A stretch of DNA of 11,028 nt, taken from contig DCTZ01000020.1 of NCBI GenBank assembly GCA_002329485.1, forward strand, positions 1 to 11,028. The letters run 5' to 3'. Below the pieces are notes generated by a model that had not been told where the DNA came from, did no database searches, and saw only the letters and a list, made by a program, of their open reading frames with translations. Made by a program: the position numbers and the translations under genes. This DNA comes from Caryophanales bacterium UBA1427 (lineage in GTDB: Bacteria; Bacillota_I; Bacilli_A; ML615J-28; CAG-313). This document shows positions 1 to 6,941 of this stretch, piece by piece; position 1 is the first letter of the stretch, and every line of letters begins with the position of its first letter.

Positions 1-93
1 GTGGTCCTCACCAAGCCGTTGTACGTTTATTTGGAGAAAATCAATATCGGAGAAATCATCAAACGGGTTGAAACAGAAGAAGACGAAGAATAA
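1..93 (+). CDS. C-terminal end of an unrecognised upstream gene (5' truncated by window)
   Basis: Frame 1 is open from the first base and ends in TAA at 91-93, giving about 30 residues. The tail is mixed hydrophobic and basic, then turns strongly acidic at its end (ETEEDEE). I do not recognise the family from so short a piece. A hairpin with a T-run follows directly, which is what one expects after a real gene end and supports this being a genuine coding tail. It lies on the same strand as the peptidoglycan cluster but is separated from it by that terminator and a new promoter, so it is probably a different transcription unit. Confidence 0.5.
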   Translation: MVLTKPLYVYLEKINIGEIIKRVETEEDEE

Positions 94-97
94 GAAT

Positions 98-121
98 AGG
101 TACCTTAAAGGGTACCTTTTC
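98..121 (+). terminator. Rho-independent terminator after the upstream gene
   Basis: Inverted repeat AGGTACC (98-104) and GGTACCT (111-117) with a six-base loop, followed by a short T-run (118-120). It starts five bases after the stop codon at 93. The stem is short and the T-run weak, so termination may be partial. Confidence 0.6.
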
Positions 122-126
122 CAATT

Positions 127-141
127 AGTAAAACGCTTTTA
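127..141 (+). promoter_or_regulatory. Possible cre-like (CcpA) operator overlapping the -35 region
   Basis: The palindrome AAAA-CGC-TTTT (130-140) carries the central AAxCG core of catabolite-responsive elements. Against the consensus WTGNAANCGNWNNCW it misses the outer TG (128-129) and the C at position 14. It sits over the presumed -35 of the namZ promoter, where CcpA binding would repress. Catabolite repression of a sugar-salvage operon is plausible, but the match is imperfect and could be chance in AT-rich DNA. Confidence 0.3.
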
Positions 142-165
142 TTTTTGCTTTCCTTATGGTACAAT
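137..165 (+). promoter_or_regulatory. Promoter of the peptidoglycan-salvage / lactate operon
   Basis: An extended -10 box TGGTACAAT (157-165) is visible. A poor -35 (TTTTAT, 137-142) lies 17 bases upstream of the TACAAT hexamer; the TG extension can compensate for that. Transcription would start near 172, giving a leader of about 24 bases that includes the Shine-Dalgarno AAAGGAGA (181-188) ahead of ATG 196. No other convincing promoter was seen before 9568, so this probably drives all nine genes. Confidence 0.6.
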
Positions 166-195
166 ATTCATATATATTTTAAAGGAGAGATTAAC

Positions 196-1338
196 ATGCG
201 AACGGTCCTTGGTATCGAAAGAATCGATGAATTCAAAGAGGTGTTTAAGGGAAAAAGAGTCGGGTTATTGACCAACCCCACGGGAATTGACAGCGGGTTT
301 AATCCATCGATTGCGCTTTTTTAAAAAAAAACTGCTTTGGTGGCCCTGTTTTCGCCGGAACACGCCGTTCGGGGCGATGTGCAAGCCGGGGTTCATGTTC
401 CTCAATATCTCGATGAAATCTATCAGCTCCCGGTTTACAGTTTATACGGACAGACCCGCAAACCCACCAAAGAAATGCTTGAGGAAATCGATGTGTTTGC
501 CATCGATATTCAGGATGTTGGTTCGCGTTTTTATACCTATATTTATTCCATGGCCTATATTATGCAAGCCTGTCAGGAATTCGGCAAAACCGTGGTGGTC
601 TTTGACCGTCCGAACCCGATTGGGGGAGAAGCCGTGGAAGGTAATATTTTGGACTTGCGGTTTCGGTCCTTTATCGGCTATTATCCGATTGTGCAGCGCC
701 ACGGCATGACCATCGGCGAAATTGCCAAAATGTTCAACGAAGAATTCGGCATCGGATGCAATCTGACAGTTATTCCGATGCTTAATTGGAACCGAAAAAT
801 GTTTTTTGAAGATACGAACCTTCCTTGGGTTTTTCCTTCTCCGAATATTCCCAAAGTCGATACGGCTTTTGTCTATAATGCCACCTGTATTTTTGAAGGT
901 ACCAATGTTTCGGAAGGACGGGGCACCGCGGTTCCGTTTGAAATAGCGGGGGCGCCGTGGGTAAAACCGGAAAAACTGGCGGATGCCTTGAATTCCTACC
1001 GACTTCCGGGCGTGCATTTTCGTCCTTTATACTATACTCCGACTTTTTCCAAATACAAAGACGAACTCTGCGGCGGCGTTTTTGTCCATGTAACGGACCG
1101 AAACAGTTTTTTGCCGGTCAAAACAGGTTGGACGATGCTTGAGGTCATTCTGACGATGTATCCCGACCATTTTAAAGTATCGCCGCCTTACACGGAAGGA
1201 CGTCCGTGCATGTTGGAATTTAATACCGGCTGCGACTATATCAAAAACCGTACCAAGTCTTTGGCGGAACAGTGGGAAATTCTGGATAAGGATACACTGT
1301 TTTTCCAAAACCAAAGAAAAAAATATTTGCTGTATTAG
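196..1338 (+). pseudogene. namZ: NamZ-family exo-beta-N-acetylmuramidase (DUF1343/YbbC, GH171) interrupted by an in-frame TAA
   Basis: The family removes MurNAc from the non-reducing end of peptidoglycan glycans; the founding member is NamZ (YbbC) of Bacillus subtilis. ATG 196 has a good ribosome site (AAAGGAGA, 181-188). The first 42 codons carry the family opening (RVGLLTNPTGID), then TAA occurs at 322-324 inside a T6A9 run. The same frame continues past the stop with SPEHAVRGD (residues 53-61), IDIQDVGSRFYTY (103-115), DRPNPIGG (137-144) and the typical ending YLLY. Total length, about 380 codons, is normal for the family. Because the frame is unchanged, this is a nonsense change, not a frameshift. 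The part after the stop could start at TTG 337, but no ribosome site precedes it and the N-terminal strand would be lost. No signal peptide is visible, unlike the secreted B. subtilis enzyme, so a cytoplasmic role is inferred. Family assignment is firm; whether the gene works is open. Confidence 0.85.
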
Positions 1339-1347
1339 GGGGAAGAT

Positions 1348-2388
1348 ATGGGAAAAATAATTAGTGGAATCTCGGTCTATTTGGGACTCGAAGATTATCC
1401 CCTTTCAAAAACTTTGGATTATCTGAAAGAAGCGAAAAACTTAGGCATTACCACGGTTTTTACTTCGCTTCATATGCCGGAAGCCAAAATAGATGATGAC
1501 TGGCAGGAATTCTTGAAAGCAATCGACGAATTGAATCTGAAACTCATCATCGACATTTCCCGTCCGGTTTTTTCGCCCGCTGTGCTTCCGAAAAATATAT
1601 ATGCGCTCCGTTTGGATTGGGGCTTTACCGACGAGGAAATCGTCAAATTGACGCATGAACTTCCGTGTTTAATCGAACTCAACGCTTCGACCATCGACGA
1701 AGAGCGGATGACTCGTTTGGTTGGGATGGGCATCAAGATGGAAAAGGTCCGGGTCAGTTTCAACTTTTATCCCAAACCTTATACCGGCATGACCATCGAA
1801 GACGTGGCCAGGTGCACATCGTGTTTCCACGGTTACGGAATCAGCGTATTGGCTTATGTTCCGTCGCATCACGGCAAACGTCCGCCTTTATATTTGGGCC
1901 TTCCGACCGTCGAACGCCATCGGCAAATACCTTTGGAAATTGCGGTTACGGAACTTGCCATCGTGGGAATCGACGAAATTGTTTTCGGGGATGCCTTTGC
2001 TTCGAAAGAAGAATTGCTGAGGCTTGGCAGTTTCGACCCTTCGGTAATCAATATCCCGATTTCCTTAAAAGAAGGTATTACCAGCGAAGAGTTGGAAATA
2101 TTAAGGACCCTTCACCGTTCCCGAAAAGACCAAAGCCGCTACATGATCCGCTCCAGCATTACCCGCGGAAAGATCATCAAACCGAAAGCACCGACCGCGA
2201 TTAACACCCTTGATGTAACCATCGACAACGAACGGTATTTGCGCTATCAGGGCGAAGTTGGAATCATGCTTGAACCGCTTCCTTCAAATCCGGCCGTCAA
2301 TGTCGTGGGAACAGTCAAAAAAGAGGCGGAGTATATCGTAAAATATCTGAAACCCGGCAGTTGTTTCCGCTTTACTTGGGAGGAATAA
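1348..2388 (+). CDS. mupG: MupG-like 6-phospho-N-acetylmuramidase (DUF871, GH170)
   Basis: 346 residues, a normal length for DUF871. The characterised member, MupG of Staphylococcus aureus, hydrolyses MurNAc-6P-GlcNAc in the cytoplasm to MurNAc-6P and GlcNAc. Family landmarks run in order: FTSLHMPE (38-45), LRLDWGF (87-93), NASTI (112-116), NFYPKPYTG (139-147), GLPTVERHR (184-192), GD (214-215), HRSR (256-259) and a C-terminal beta region with TIDNERYLRYQGE (291-303). The N-terminal two thirds fit a TIM barrel. ATG 1348 follows a strong site AGGGGGAA (1337-1344) that overlaps the namZ stop. The gene sits between namZ and a sugar kinase, which fits amino-sugar salvage. In S. aureus the substrate comes from the MurP PTS; no PTS gene is visible here. 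Older databases label this family 'outer surface protein', which is misleading: there is no signal peptide. Specificity is inferred from family and neighbours. Confidence 0.85.
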   Translation: MGKIISGISVYLGLEDYPLSKTLDYLKEAKNLGITTVFTSLHMPEAKIDDDWQEFLKAIDELNLKLIIDISRPVFSPAVLPKNIYALRLDWGFTDEEIVKLTHELPCLIELNASTIDEERMTRLVGMGIKMEKVRVSFNFYPKPYTGMTIEDVARCTSCFHGYGISVLAYVPSHHGKRPPLYLGLPTVERHRQIPLEIAVTELAIVGIDEIVFGDAFASKEELLRLGSFDPSVINIPISLKEGITSEELEILRTLHRSRKDQSRYMIRSSITRGKIIKPKAPTAINTLDVTIDNERYLRYQGEVGIMLEPLPSNPAVNVVGTVKKEAEYIVKYLKPGSCFRFTWEE

Positions 2389-2391
2389 GAC

Positions 2392-3336
2392 ATGACGGAA
2401 AAAAGTTTGCCGGTATGTTTTATCGGAGTGGATGCGGGGGGAACCAAGACCACGGTCGAAGCCTTTACTCTGGACCGACAGGTGATTACCTCGATACAGC
2501 TTGGGGTCGGTTCTTTTGCCAATTCCTTAAAAGAAGCTTTGCACAATATCGAAAACGGGGTACGCATCGTTTACAGTGATGTCAAAAACGAGTACACCGT
2601 CGGTTATATCGTAATCGGAGTCAGCGGTCTCGGCGCTTATTCCGAAGTCGAAAAACTGCACAAAGAATTCGAAATTCAGTTCAACTGCCCGGTGGAAATA
2701 ACGAGCGACACAAGGGTGGCCCTTTATTCCATCACAAAGGGCGAAACGTCGGATGGGATAATTGCGGTGGCGGGAACCGGAGTAGCCGTTTTCGGCCAAA
2801 AAGGAAACCAAACCCAATTGATTGGGGGTTGGGGCTATCTTTTGCACGAAAGAGGTTCAGCCTACGCCGTGGTAAGAAACATTATTCTGTCGGCGATCAA
2901 GCATTACGAAAAAGGCCAGCCTTTGACCGAATTGGAACTTGCGCTCTTGAAAGAAATGGGCGTAAGCCGTTTGGTAGAAGTAAAACCGATCTTTTACCAA
3001 CAAAACCATAAAGAAAAAATTGCCGGGTATGCGAGATTCGTCAAAGAAATGGCGCACCGGGGCAATCTTCAGGCAATCGAAGAACTGAAACAGGCGGGAC
3101 GAGATTTGGCGGAACAGGTTCATGATTGCCAAAACCTATTGCAACTGGAACCGGGAACATTGCTCGGTCACCGCGGCGGGTTTTTTACCGACGCCGAATA
3201 TATCTTTCAGGGTTTCAACGAATACTTGACCGCACACGGTTTGCATTTCAAAATTGTCGAACCCGAAGCCAATCCGATAATGGGAACTTTTTATTTGGCT
3301 TGGGAAGGTTATAAAAAAGAGTTGAATAAAAGATGA
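2392..3336 (+). CDS. murK: BadF/BadG-type ATPase domain sugar kinase, likely MurNAc/GlcNAc kinase (MurK-like)
   Basis: 314 residues with the ASKHA kinase fold. The phosphate-1 loop DAGGTKT is at 14-20, a likely catalytic Asp in SDTRVAL (Asp106), the phosphate-2 segment AGTG at 127-130, then GGWG (145-148) and a C-terminal GHRGGFF element. This is the family of mammalian GlcNAc kinase and of MurK from Clostridium acetobutylicum, which phosphorylates MurNAc and GlcNAc at C6. Standing between mupG and anmK, it would phosphorylate MurNAc freed by NamZ, GlcNAc freed by MupG, or both. The usual GDEGSAY motif after GGWG reads HERGSAY (152-158), a change in a segment near the sugar pocket, so substrate may differ from a standard GlcNAc kinase. 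ATG 2392 has an excellent site GGGAGGA (2378-2384) lying across the mupG stop. The end overlaps anmK by four bases (ATGA). Kinase call firm; substrate moderate. Confidence 0.75.
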   Translation: MTEKSLPVCFIGVDAGGTKTTVEAFTLDRQVITSIQLGVGSFANSLKEALHNIENGVRIVYSDVKNEYTVGYIVIGVSGLGAYSEVEKLHKEFEIQFNCPVEITSDTRVALYSITKGETSDGIIAVAGTGVAVFGQKGNQTQLIGGWGYLLHERGSAYAVVRNIILSAIKHYEKGQPLTELELALLKEMGVSRLVEVKPIFYQQNHKEKIAGYARFVKEMAHRGNLQAIEELKQAGRDLAEQVHDCQNLLQLEPGTLLGHRGGFFTDAEYIFQGFNEYLTAHGLHFKIVEPEANPIMGTFYLAWEGYKKELNKR

Positions 3337-4484
3337 AACTTATAAATTTCAATAAAAATAAGTTTTTGGCCATCGGTTTGATGAGCGGAACTTCCCTGGA
3401 CGGGGTAGACGTCGCAATCGGTGAATACGACTACGGTCAATACCGTTTGCGTTTCTTTCTGACTTATCCTTACCCCGAGGATTTAAAACATAGAATTCTT
3501 CAAAATTCCAGTCCTGCTACATCCGATGTTCAATCGATTTGCGGGTTGAACGTGGAAATTGCTTATATCTATGTCGATGCAATCAAAGAAGCCCTGAAAC
3601 AGGCTGAAATCCCGCTGGAAAAAATCGCTTTTATCAGCAGCCACGGTCAGACGATCTGGCATAATCCGAATCAAAAAGACGGTCATGCGTCATCGACCAT
3701 GCAAATCGGCGATGCCAATGTTCTATCATATGAATTCAACAAACCCGTCATCTATGATTTTCGCTTAATGGACATGGCAAGCGGGGGAAGCGGGGCACCG
3801 TTAATCCCGATTGTTGACCGAATGCTTTTTAATTCCGAAAAAGAAAACATCCTGGCAACCAATATCGGCGGGATTGCGAACACAACATTTTTGGGCAAAG
3901 ACGGTACGGTGCTTGCCTTCGATACGGGTCCCGGCAATATGTTGATTGACGGAGCGATGCGGCTACTTTTCCGCAAGCCTTACGATTACGAAGGAAAAAT
4001 CGCATCCGAAGGAAAAGTACTGAACCGGCTTTTGGAAAAACTTTTAAGCGACGATTATTTTCTGCTTCCTCCTCCCAAAAGCACGGGAAGAGAAGTTTAC
4101 AACGAAAAATATCTGCAAGAGGCGATAGATTTCGGTTTGGCGCTTGAGGGCGCAAAAAAACGGGACATCATCGCCACTTTAACCGAATTTACCGCGCAAA
4201 CGATAATCGACCAGCAGAAACGCTTTTTTCCGCCGACTTCCAAAATGATTGTTTCCGGGGGTGGAAGCAAAAATAAACACTTGATGAACCGGCTTCGGGA
4301 ATTGTTTTCCCGCAGTGTTTTGACAAGCGAAGAATTGGGTATCAACAGTGACGCCAAAGAAGCCTTGGGCTTCATGATTTTGGGACACCTGCGTTTGTTG
4401 AACCGTCCCGGCAATGTCCCAAGCGCAACGGGTGCTAAAGAAAGTGTATGTCTGGGCAGCATCGTTTTGCCGCCGAAAGTTTAA
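3333..4484 (+). CDS. anmK: Anhydro-N-acetylmuramic acid kinase
   Basis: 383 residues, the usual length. AnmK opens the 1,6-anhydro ring of anhydro-MurNAc and phosphorylates it, giving MurNAc-6P, the substrate of the next gene product. Family motifs are all present: GLMSGTSLDGVD (15-26), SHGQTIWH (103-110), DFRLMDMASGGSGAPL (142-157, including the Asp147 expected to act as base), NIGGIAN (177-183), FDTGPGN (196-202), PPKSTGRE, a VSGGG nucleotide motif and DAKEALGF near the C-terminus. ATG 3333 overlaps the kinase stop as ATGA; there is no clear Shine-Dalgarno site, so translational coupling is likely. Anhydro-MurNAc is made by lytic transglycosylases, so the host is expected to encode such enzymes. 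This is a cytoplasmic recycling enzyme, and the assignment is firm. Confidence 0.95.
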   Translation: MKLINFNKNKFLAIGLMSGTSLDGVDVAIGEYDYGQYRLRFFLTYPYPEDLKHRILQNSSPATSDVQSICGLNVEIAYIYVDAIKEALKQAEIPLEKIAFISSHGQTIWHNPNQKDGHASSTMQIGDANVLSYEFNKPVIYDFRLMDMASGGSGAPLIPIVDRMLFNSEKENILATNIGGIANTTFLGKDGTVLAFDTGPGNMLIDGAMRLLFRKPYDYEGKIASEGKVLNRLLEKLLSDDYFLLPPPKSTGREVYNEKYLQEAIDFGLALEGAKKRDIIATLTEFTAQTIIDQQKRFFPPTSKMIVSGGGSKNKHLMNRLRELFSRSVLTSEELGINSDAKEALGFMILGHLRLLNRPGNVPSATGAKESVCLGSIVLPPKV

Positions 4485-4505
4485 TAAAAAGGAATCGTGA
4501 TCAAT

Positions 4506-5426
4506 ATGAACGTTAATTTAACCAATATCTCCACCGAACAAAGAAATCCAAATACGGTGGATATCGATTGCTTGAGTACTTTGGATATTCTGAAAAAAAT
4601 CAACCATGAGGATAAACAAGTCGCCCCCTCCATCGAAAAAGCATTGCCCGAAATTGCCAAAGTGGTTGATCGGGCAGCCGAACGTCTGGCCGCAGGGGGA
4701 AGGCTTATTTATCTCGGGGCCGGAACCAGCGGCCGTATCGGAGTGTTGGATTCGGTGGAATGCCCGCCGACTTTCGGGGTCAGTCCCGAAACCGTCATCG
4801 GCCTGATGGCGGGCGGCATGAATGCTTTCCAAAAGGCCCTCGAAGGTGCCGAAGATTCGCGGGAACTTGCCGAAAAAGATTTGAAGGAAATTAATGTTTC
4901 GGGCAAAGATATCGTTATCGGCATCGCTTCGAGCGGACGGACTCCGTATGTTTTGGGGGGAATCGCCTATGCCAAAGAACAAGGCGCTTTAACCGCCTGC
5001 ATTACTTCCAGCGCGAATTCGCCGCTCGAAAAAATGGTCGATTTGCCGATTGTCTGTCTGACCGGTCCGGAAGTAATTACGGGTTCGACCAGGATGAAAT
5101 CCGGAACCGCGCAAAAAATGATCTGTAATATGATTTCGACTTCAACCATGATTAAACTCGGCAAAGTCTATTCCAACTTCATGGTTGATGTGATGGCGAC
5201 CAACGAAAAACTGGTTGCTCGCTCTTTGAAAATCATTACCGATATTACCGGTTTGAGTTCAGGCGAAGCGGAAACGATGCTCAAAAAACACAAAACCATC
5301 AAAAAAGTTGTTTTCGCCTATTTGACCGGAATCGAACAGGACGAAATAATCGAACAATATCTAACCAAAAACCAAGGGCACTTGCGTAAATCAGTGGAGG
5401 ATGCCAAATGCAATATGTTGAAATAA
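4506..5426 (+). CDS. murQ: N-acetylmuramic acid 6-phosphate etherase
   Basis: 306 residues. MurQ cleaves the lactyl ether of MurNAc-6P, giving GlcNAc-6P and D-lactate. Numbered from ATG 4506, the SIS-domain sugar-phosphate loop GAGTSGR is at 71-77. Glu85 (in VECPPTFG) and Glu116 (in GAED) match the spacing of Glu83 and Glu114 of the Escherichia coli enzyme. The MurQ signature GSTRMKSGTAQK is at 193-204, and a helical C-terminal domain follows. ATG 4506 is preferred because family proteins begin close to the LTN-STEQRN segment. GTG 4497 in the same frame is an alternative (three more residues) and lies only three bases after the AAAAGGA site (4487-4493), while ATG 4506 lies 12 bases after it. 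Three routes from upstream genes converge on its substrate. Its D-lactate product matches the dehydrogenase encoded further along the operon. Confidence 0.95.
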   Translation: MNVNLTNISTEQRNPNTVDIDCLSTLDILKKINHEDKQVAPSIEKALPEIAKVVDRAAERLAAGGRLIYLGAGTSGRIGVLDSVECPPTFGVSPETVIGLMAGGMNAFQKALEGAEDSRELAEKDLKEINVSGKDIVIGIASSGRTPYVLGGIAYAKEQGALTACITSSANSPLEKMVDLPIVCLTGPEVITGSTRMKSGTAQKMICNMISTSTMIKLGKVYSNFMVDVMATNEKLVARSLKIITDITGLSSGEAETMLKKHKTIKKVVFAYLTGIEQDEIIEQYLTKNQGHLRKSVEDAKCNMLK

Positions 5427-6148
5427 AAAGCAATGGTAAAATTTTGAGAGGTTTTTCGGAAATCCCGCAAACCCCCAAAGCTTTAGTAGTTATGTTTCAC
5501 GGTTTTACCGGCCATAAGGTCGAAAACGGCTTTATGTTTAAACAGTTTGCCCAAACCTTGGCGAAAAACGGTTTTGCCAGTCTGAGAGTGGATTTTGCGG
5601 GGAGCGGCGACAGCGACGGCGATTTTAGGGATATGACGATTCTTACCGAAATCGAGGATGCCCATGCCATGGTGGAATATGCCAAAAAGATGGGAATCAA
5701 AAACCTGTTCCTTTTGGGGTTTTCGATGGGCGGAGCGGTCGCCTCGATGATTGCTTCCGATTATCTGAATGATTTGACTGGTCTGATTTTATTGGCGCCT
5801 GCGGGCAACATGAGCGATAAAGCCGGCGATTACGAAAAAAGATTGGTCCGTGTTTTTGAAGACGCTTTCGATATGGGCGGCTTTTTGTTGGGACAAAAAT
5901 TCGTCGATACTTTAAGCAAGATGAATCTTTTCCAAAATGCCCCGAAATTTACCAAACCGGTCTTAATCGTGCACGGCGAAAACGACCAAGCCGTTCCTTT
6001 CGAAGTCGGAAAAAAATTCGCCGGCCTTTTCCCGCAGGCCGAATTTCATTTGATTGAGGGTGCCAGCCACTGCTTTACGACTTATCAGCACCGTCTGGAA
6101 GTTCAGGAAAAAATGATTGCTTTTATCGAGAAAACGGTAGGTAACTGA
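5408..6148 (+). CDS. Alpha/beta hydrolase, cinnamoyl/feruloyl-esterase-like serine hydrolase
   Basis: 246 residues with a complete alpha/beta hydrolase layout and no signal peptide. The oxyanion motif HGFTG is at 31-35, the nucleophile elbow GFSMGG at 104-109 (Ser106), the acid in HGENDQAVP (Asp193) and the catalytic His in GASHCF (His221). The stretch RVDFAGSGDSDG (60-71) followed by DMT resembles small intracellular esterases related to cinnamoyl/feruloyl esterases. The start overlaps the murQ end by 19 bases, with a strong internal site GGAGG (5396-5400) seven bases upstream, so expression is tied to murQ. The substrate is unknown. Given the neighbours it might remove an ester group, such as an O-acetyl, from cell-wall fragments, but this is only a guess from position. 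It could equally be a general esterase. Confidence 0.75.
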   Translation: MQYVEIKSNGKILRGFSEIPQTPKALVVMFHGFTGHKVENGFMFKQFAQTLAKNGFASLRVDFAGSGDSDGDFRDMTILTEIEDAHAMVEYAKKMGIKNLFLLGFSMGGAVASMIASDYLNDLTGLILLAPAGNMSDKAGDYEKRLVRVFEDAFDMGGFLLGQKFVDTLSKMNLFQNAPKFTKPVLIVHGENDQAVPFEVGKKFAGLFPQAEFHLIEGASHCFTTYQHRLEVQEKMIAFIEKTVGN

Positions 6149-6149
6149 T

Positions 6150-6938
6150 ATGAAAATAGTTGTGTGTATTAAACAAGTTCCCGGAACGTCGCAAGTGCAG
6201 ATCGATCCCGTAACCGGAGTTTTGATTCGCGACGGCCGAAATGCCAAAATGAATCCTTACGACTTATACGGTTTGGAAACCGCTTTGCGTCTGAAAGAAG
6301 AACACGGCGGAACCATTACCACCGTGGCCATGGGCCCGTTACCTGCGCTCGATGTATTGAAAGAATCGCTTTGGATGGGCTGCGACAATGCCGTTTTGGT
6401 CAGCGACCGCAAGTTCGGCGGTGCGGATGTCGTGGCAACCTCTTATACTTTGGCCCAGGCTATCAAAAAGCAGGGTGAGTTTGATTTGATTATTTGCGGG
6501 AAGCAAACCACCGATGGGGATACCGCCCAAGTCGGTCCGGAGATTGCGGAAAACTTGGGGATTCCCCATGTGGCTTACGTGGAAAAAATTCTGGAAGTCA
6601 AGGAAGATTCCGTGGTGGTAAAATCACTGCTTGACGATGTCACGATTGTAAGCGAAGTTAAATTTCCTTGCCTGCTGACAATCGAAAAAGGTTTTGTGAC
6701 GCCCAGACTTCCTTCCTATAAACGGGGTAGAGAACTGGCCAATGTCGAAATCCCGATAATTTCTTTTAACGATTTGGAAGACCGAAACGAACTCCATTAC
6801 GGACTCAAAGGGTCGCCGACCCAAGTTGAACGGATGTTTGCGCCGGAAAAGAACACTTCCCATACCAAAATAACCGGAACGAAAGAACAAATCGCTGAAG
6901 GTATTCTGAAAGCCTTGACAGAAAGAAAGTTGGTGTAA
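6150..6938 (+). CDS. etfB: Electron transfer flavoprotein beta subunit (LctB-like, bifurcating type)
   Basis: 262 residues. EtfB pairs with EtfA to form a flavoprotein that passes electrons between a dehydrogenase, NAD(H) and ferredoxin. The family opening MKIVVCIKQVPGT is present. The nucleotide-binding region with AMGPLPALDVLKES (60-73), SDRKFGGAD (85-93) and GKQTTDGDTAQVGPE (117-131) resembles EtfB proteins of flavin-based electron-bifurcating complexes in clostridia and acetogens, where this subunit binds NAD(H) and the bifurcating FAD. ATG 6150 lies one base after the hydrolase stop, with only a weak AGGT site, so translational coupling is likely. The gene order etfB-etfA-dehydrogenase equals lctB-lctC-lctD of Acetobacterium woodii. 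Family is firm; true bifurcation rests on subtype resemblance and context. Confidence 0.9.
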   Translation: MKIVVCIKQVPGTSQVQIDPVTGVLIRDGRNAKMNPYDLYGLETALRLKEEHGGTITTVAMGPLPALDVLKESLWMGCDNAVLVSDRKFGGADVVATSYTLAQAIKKQGEFDLIICGKQTTDGDTAQVGPEIAENLGIPHVAYVEKILEVKEDSVVVKSLLDDVTIVSEVKFPCLLTIEKGFVTPRLPSYKRGRELANVEIPIISFNDLEDRNELHYGLKGSPTQVERMFAPEKNTSHTKITGTKEQIAEGILKALTERKLV

Positions 6939-6941
6939 GCG

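Noticed and set aside
322..324. Reassigned stop codon (alternative genetic code)
   Set aside because: TAA, TAG and TGA all end complete family-length genes in this window, for example mupG (TAA), namZ (TAG) and the kinase (TGA).
316..331. Programmed frameshift or transcript slippage at the T6A9 run in namZ
   Set aside because: The coding frame before and after the stop is the same, so a net shift of one base would move into a wrong frame rather than bypass the TAA.
442..1017. Minus-strand open frame of 191 codons under namZ
   Set aside because: It is the complement of a clear NamZ coding frame, has no ribosome site or recognisable domain, and reads like a shadow.
3829..4462. Overlapping minus-strand open frames under anmK
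   Set aside because: They mirror conserved AnmK motifs on the other strand, and the compositions are those of antisense shadows.
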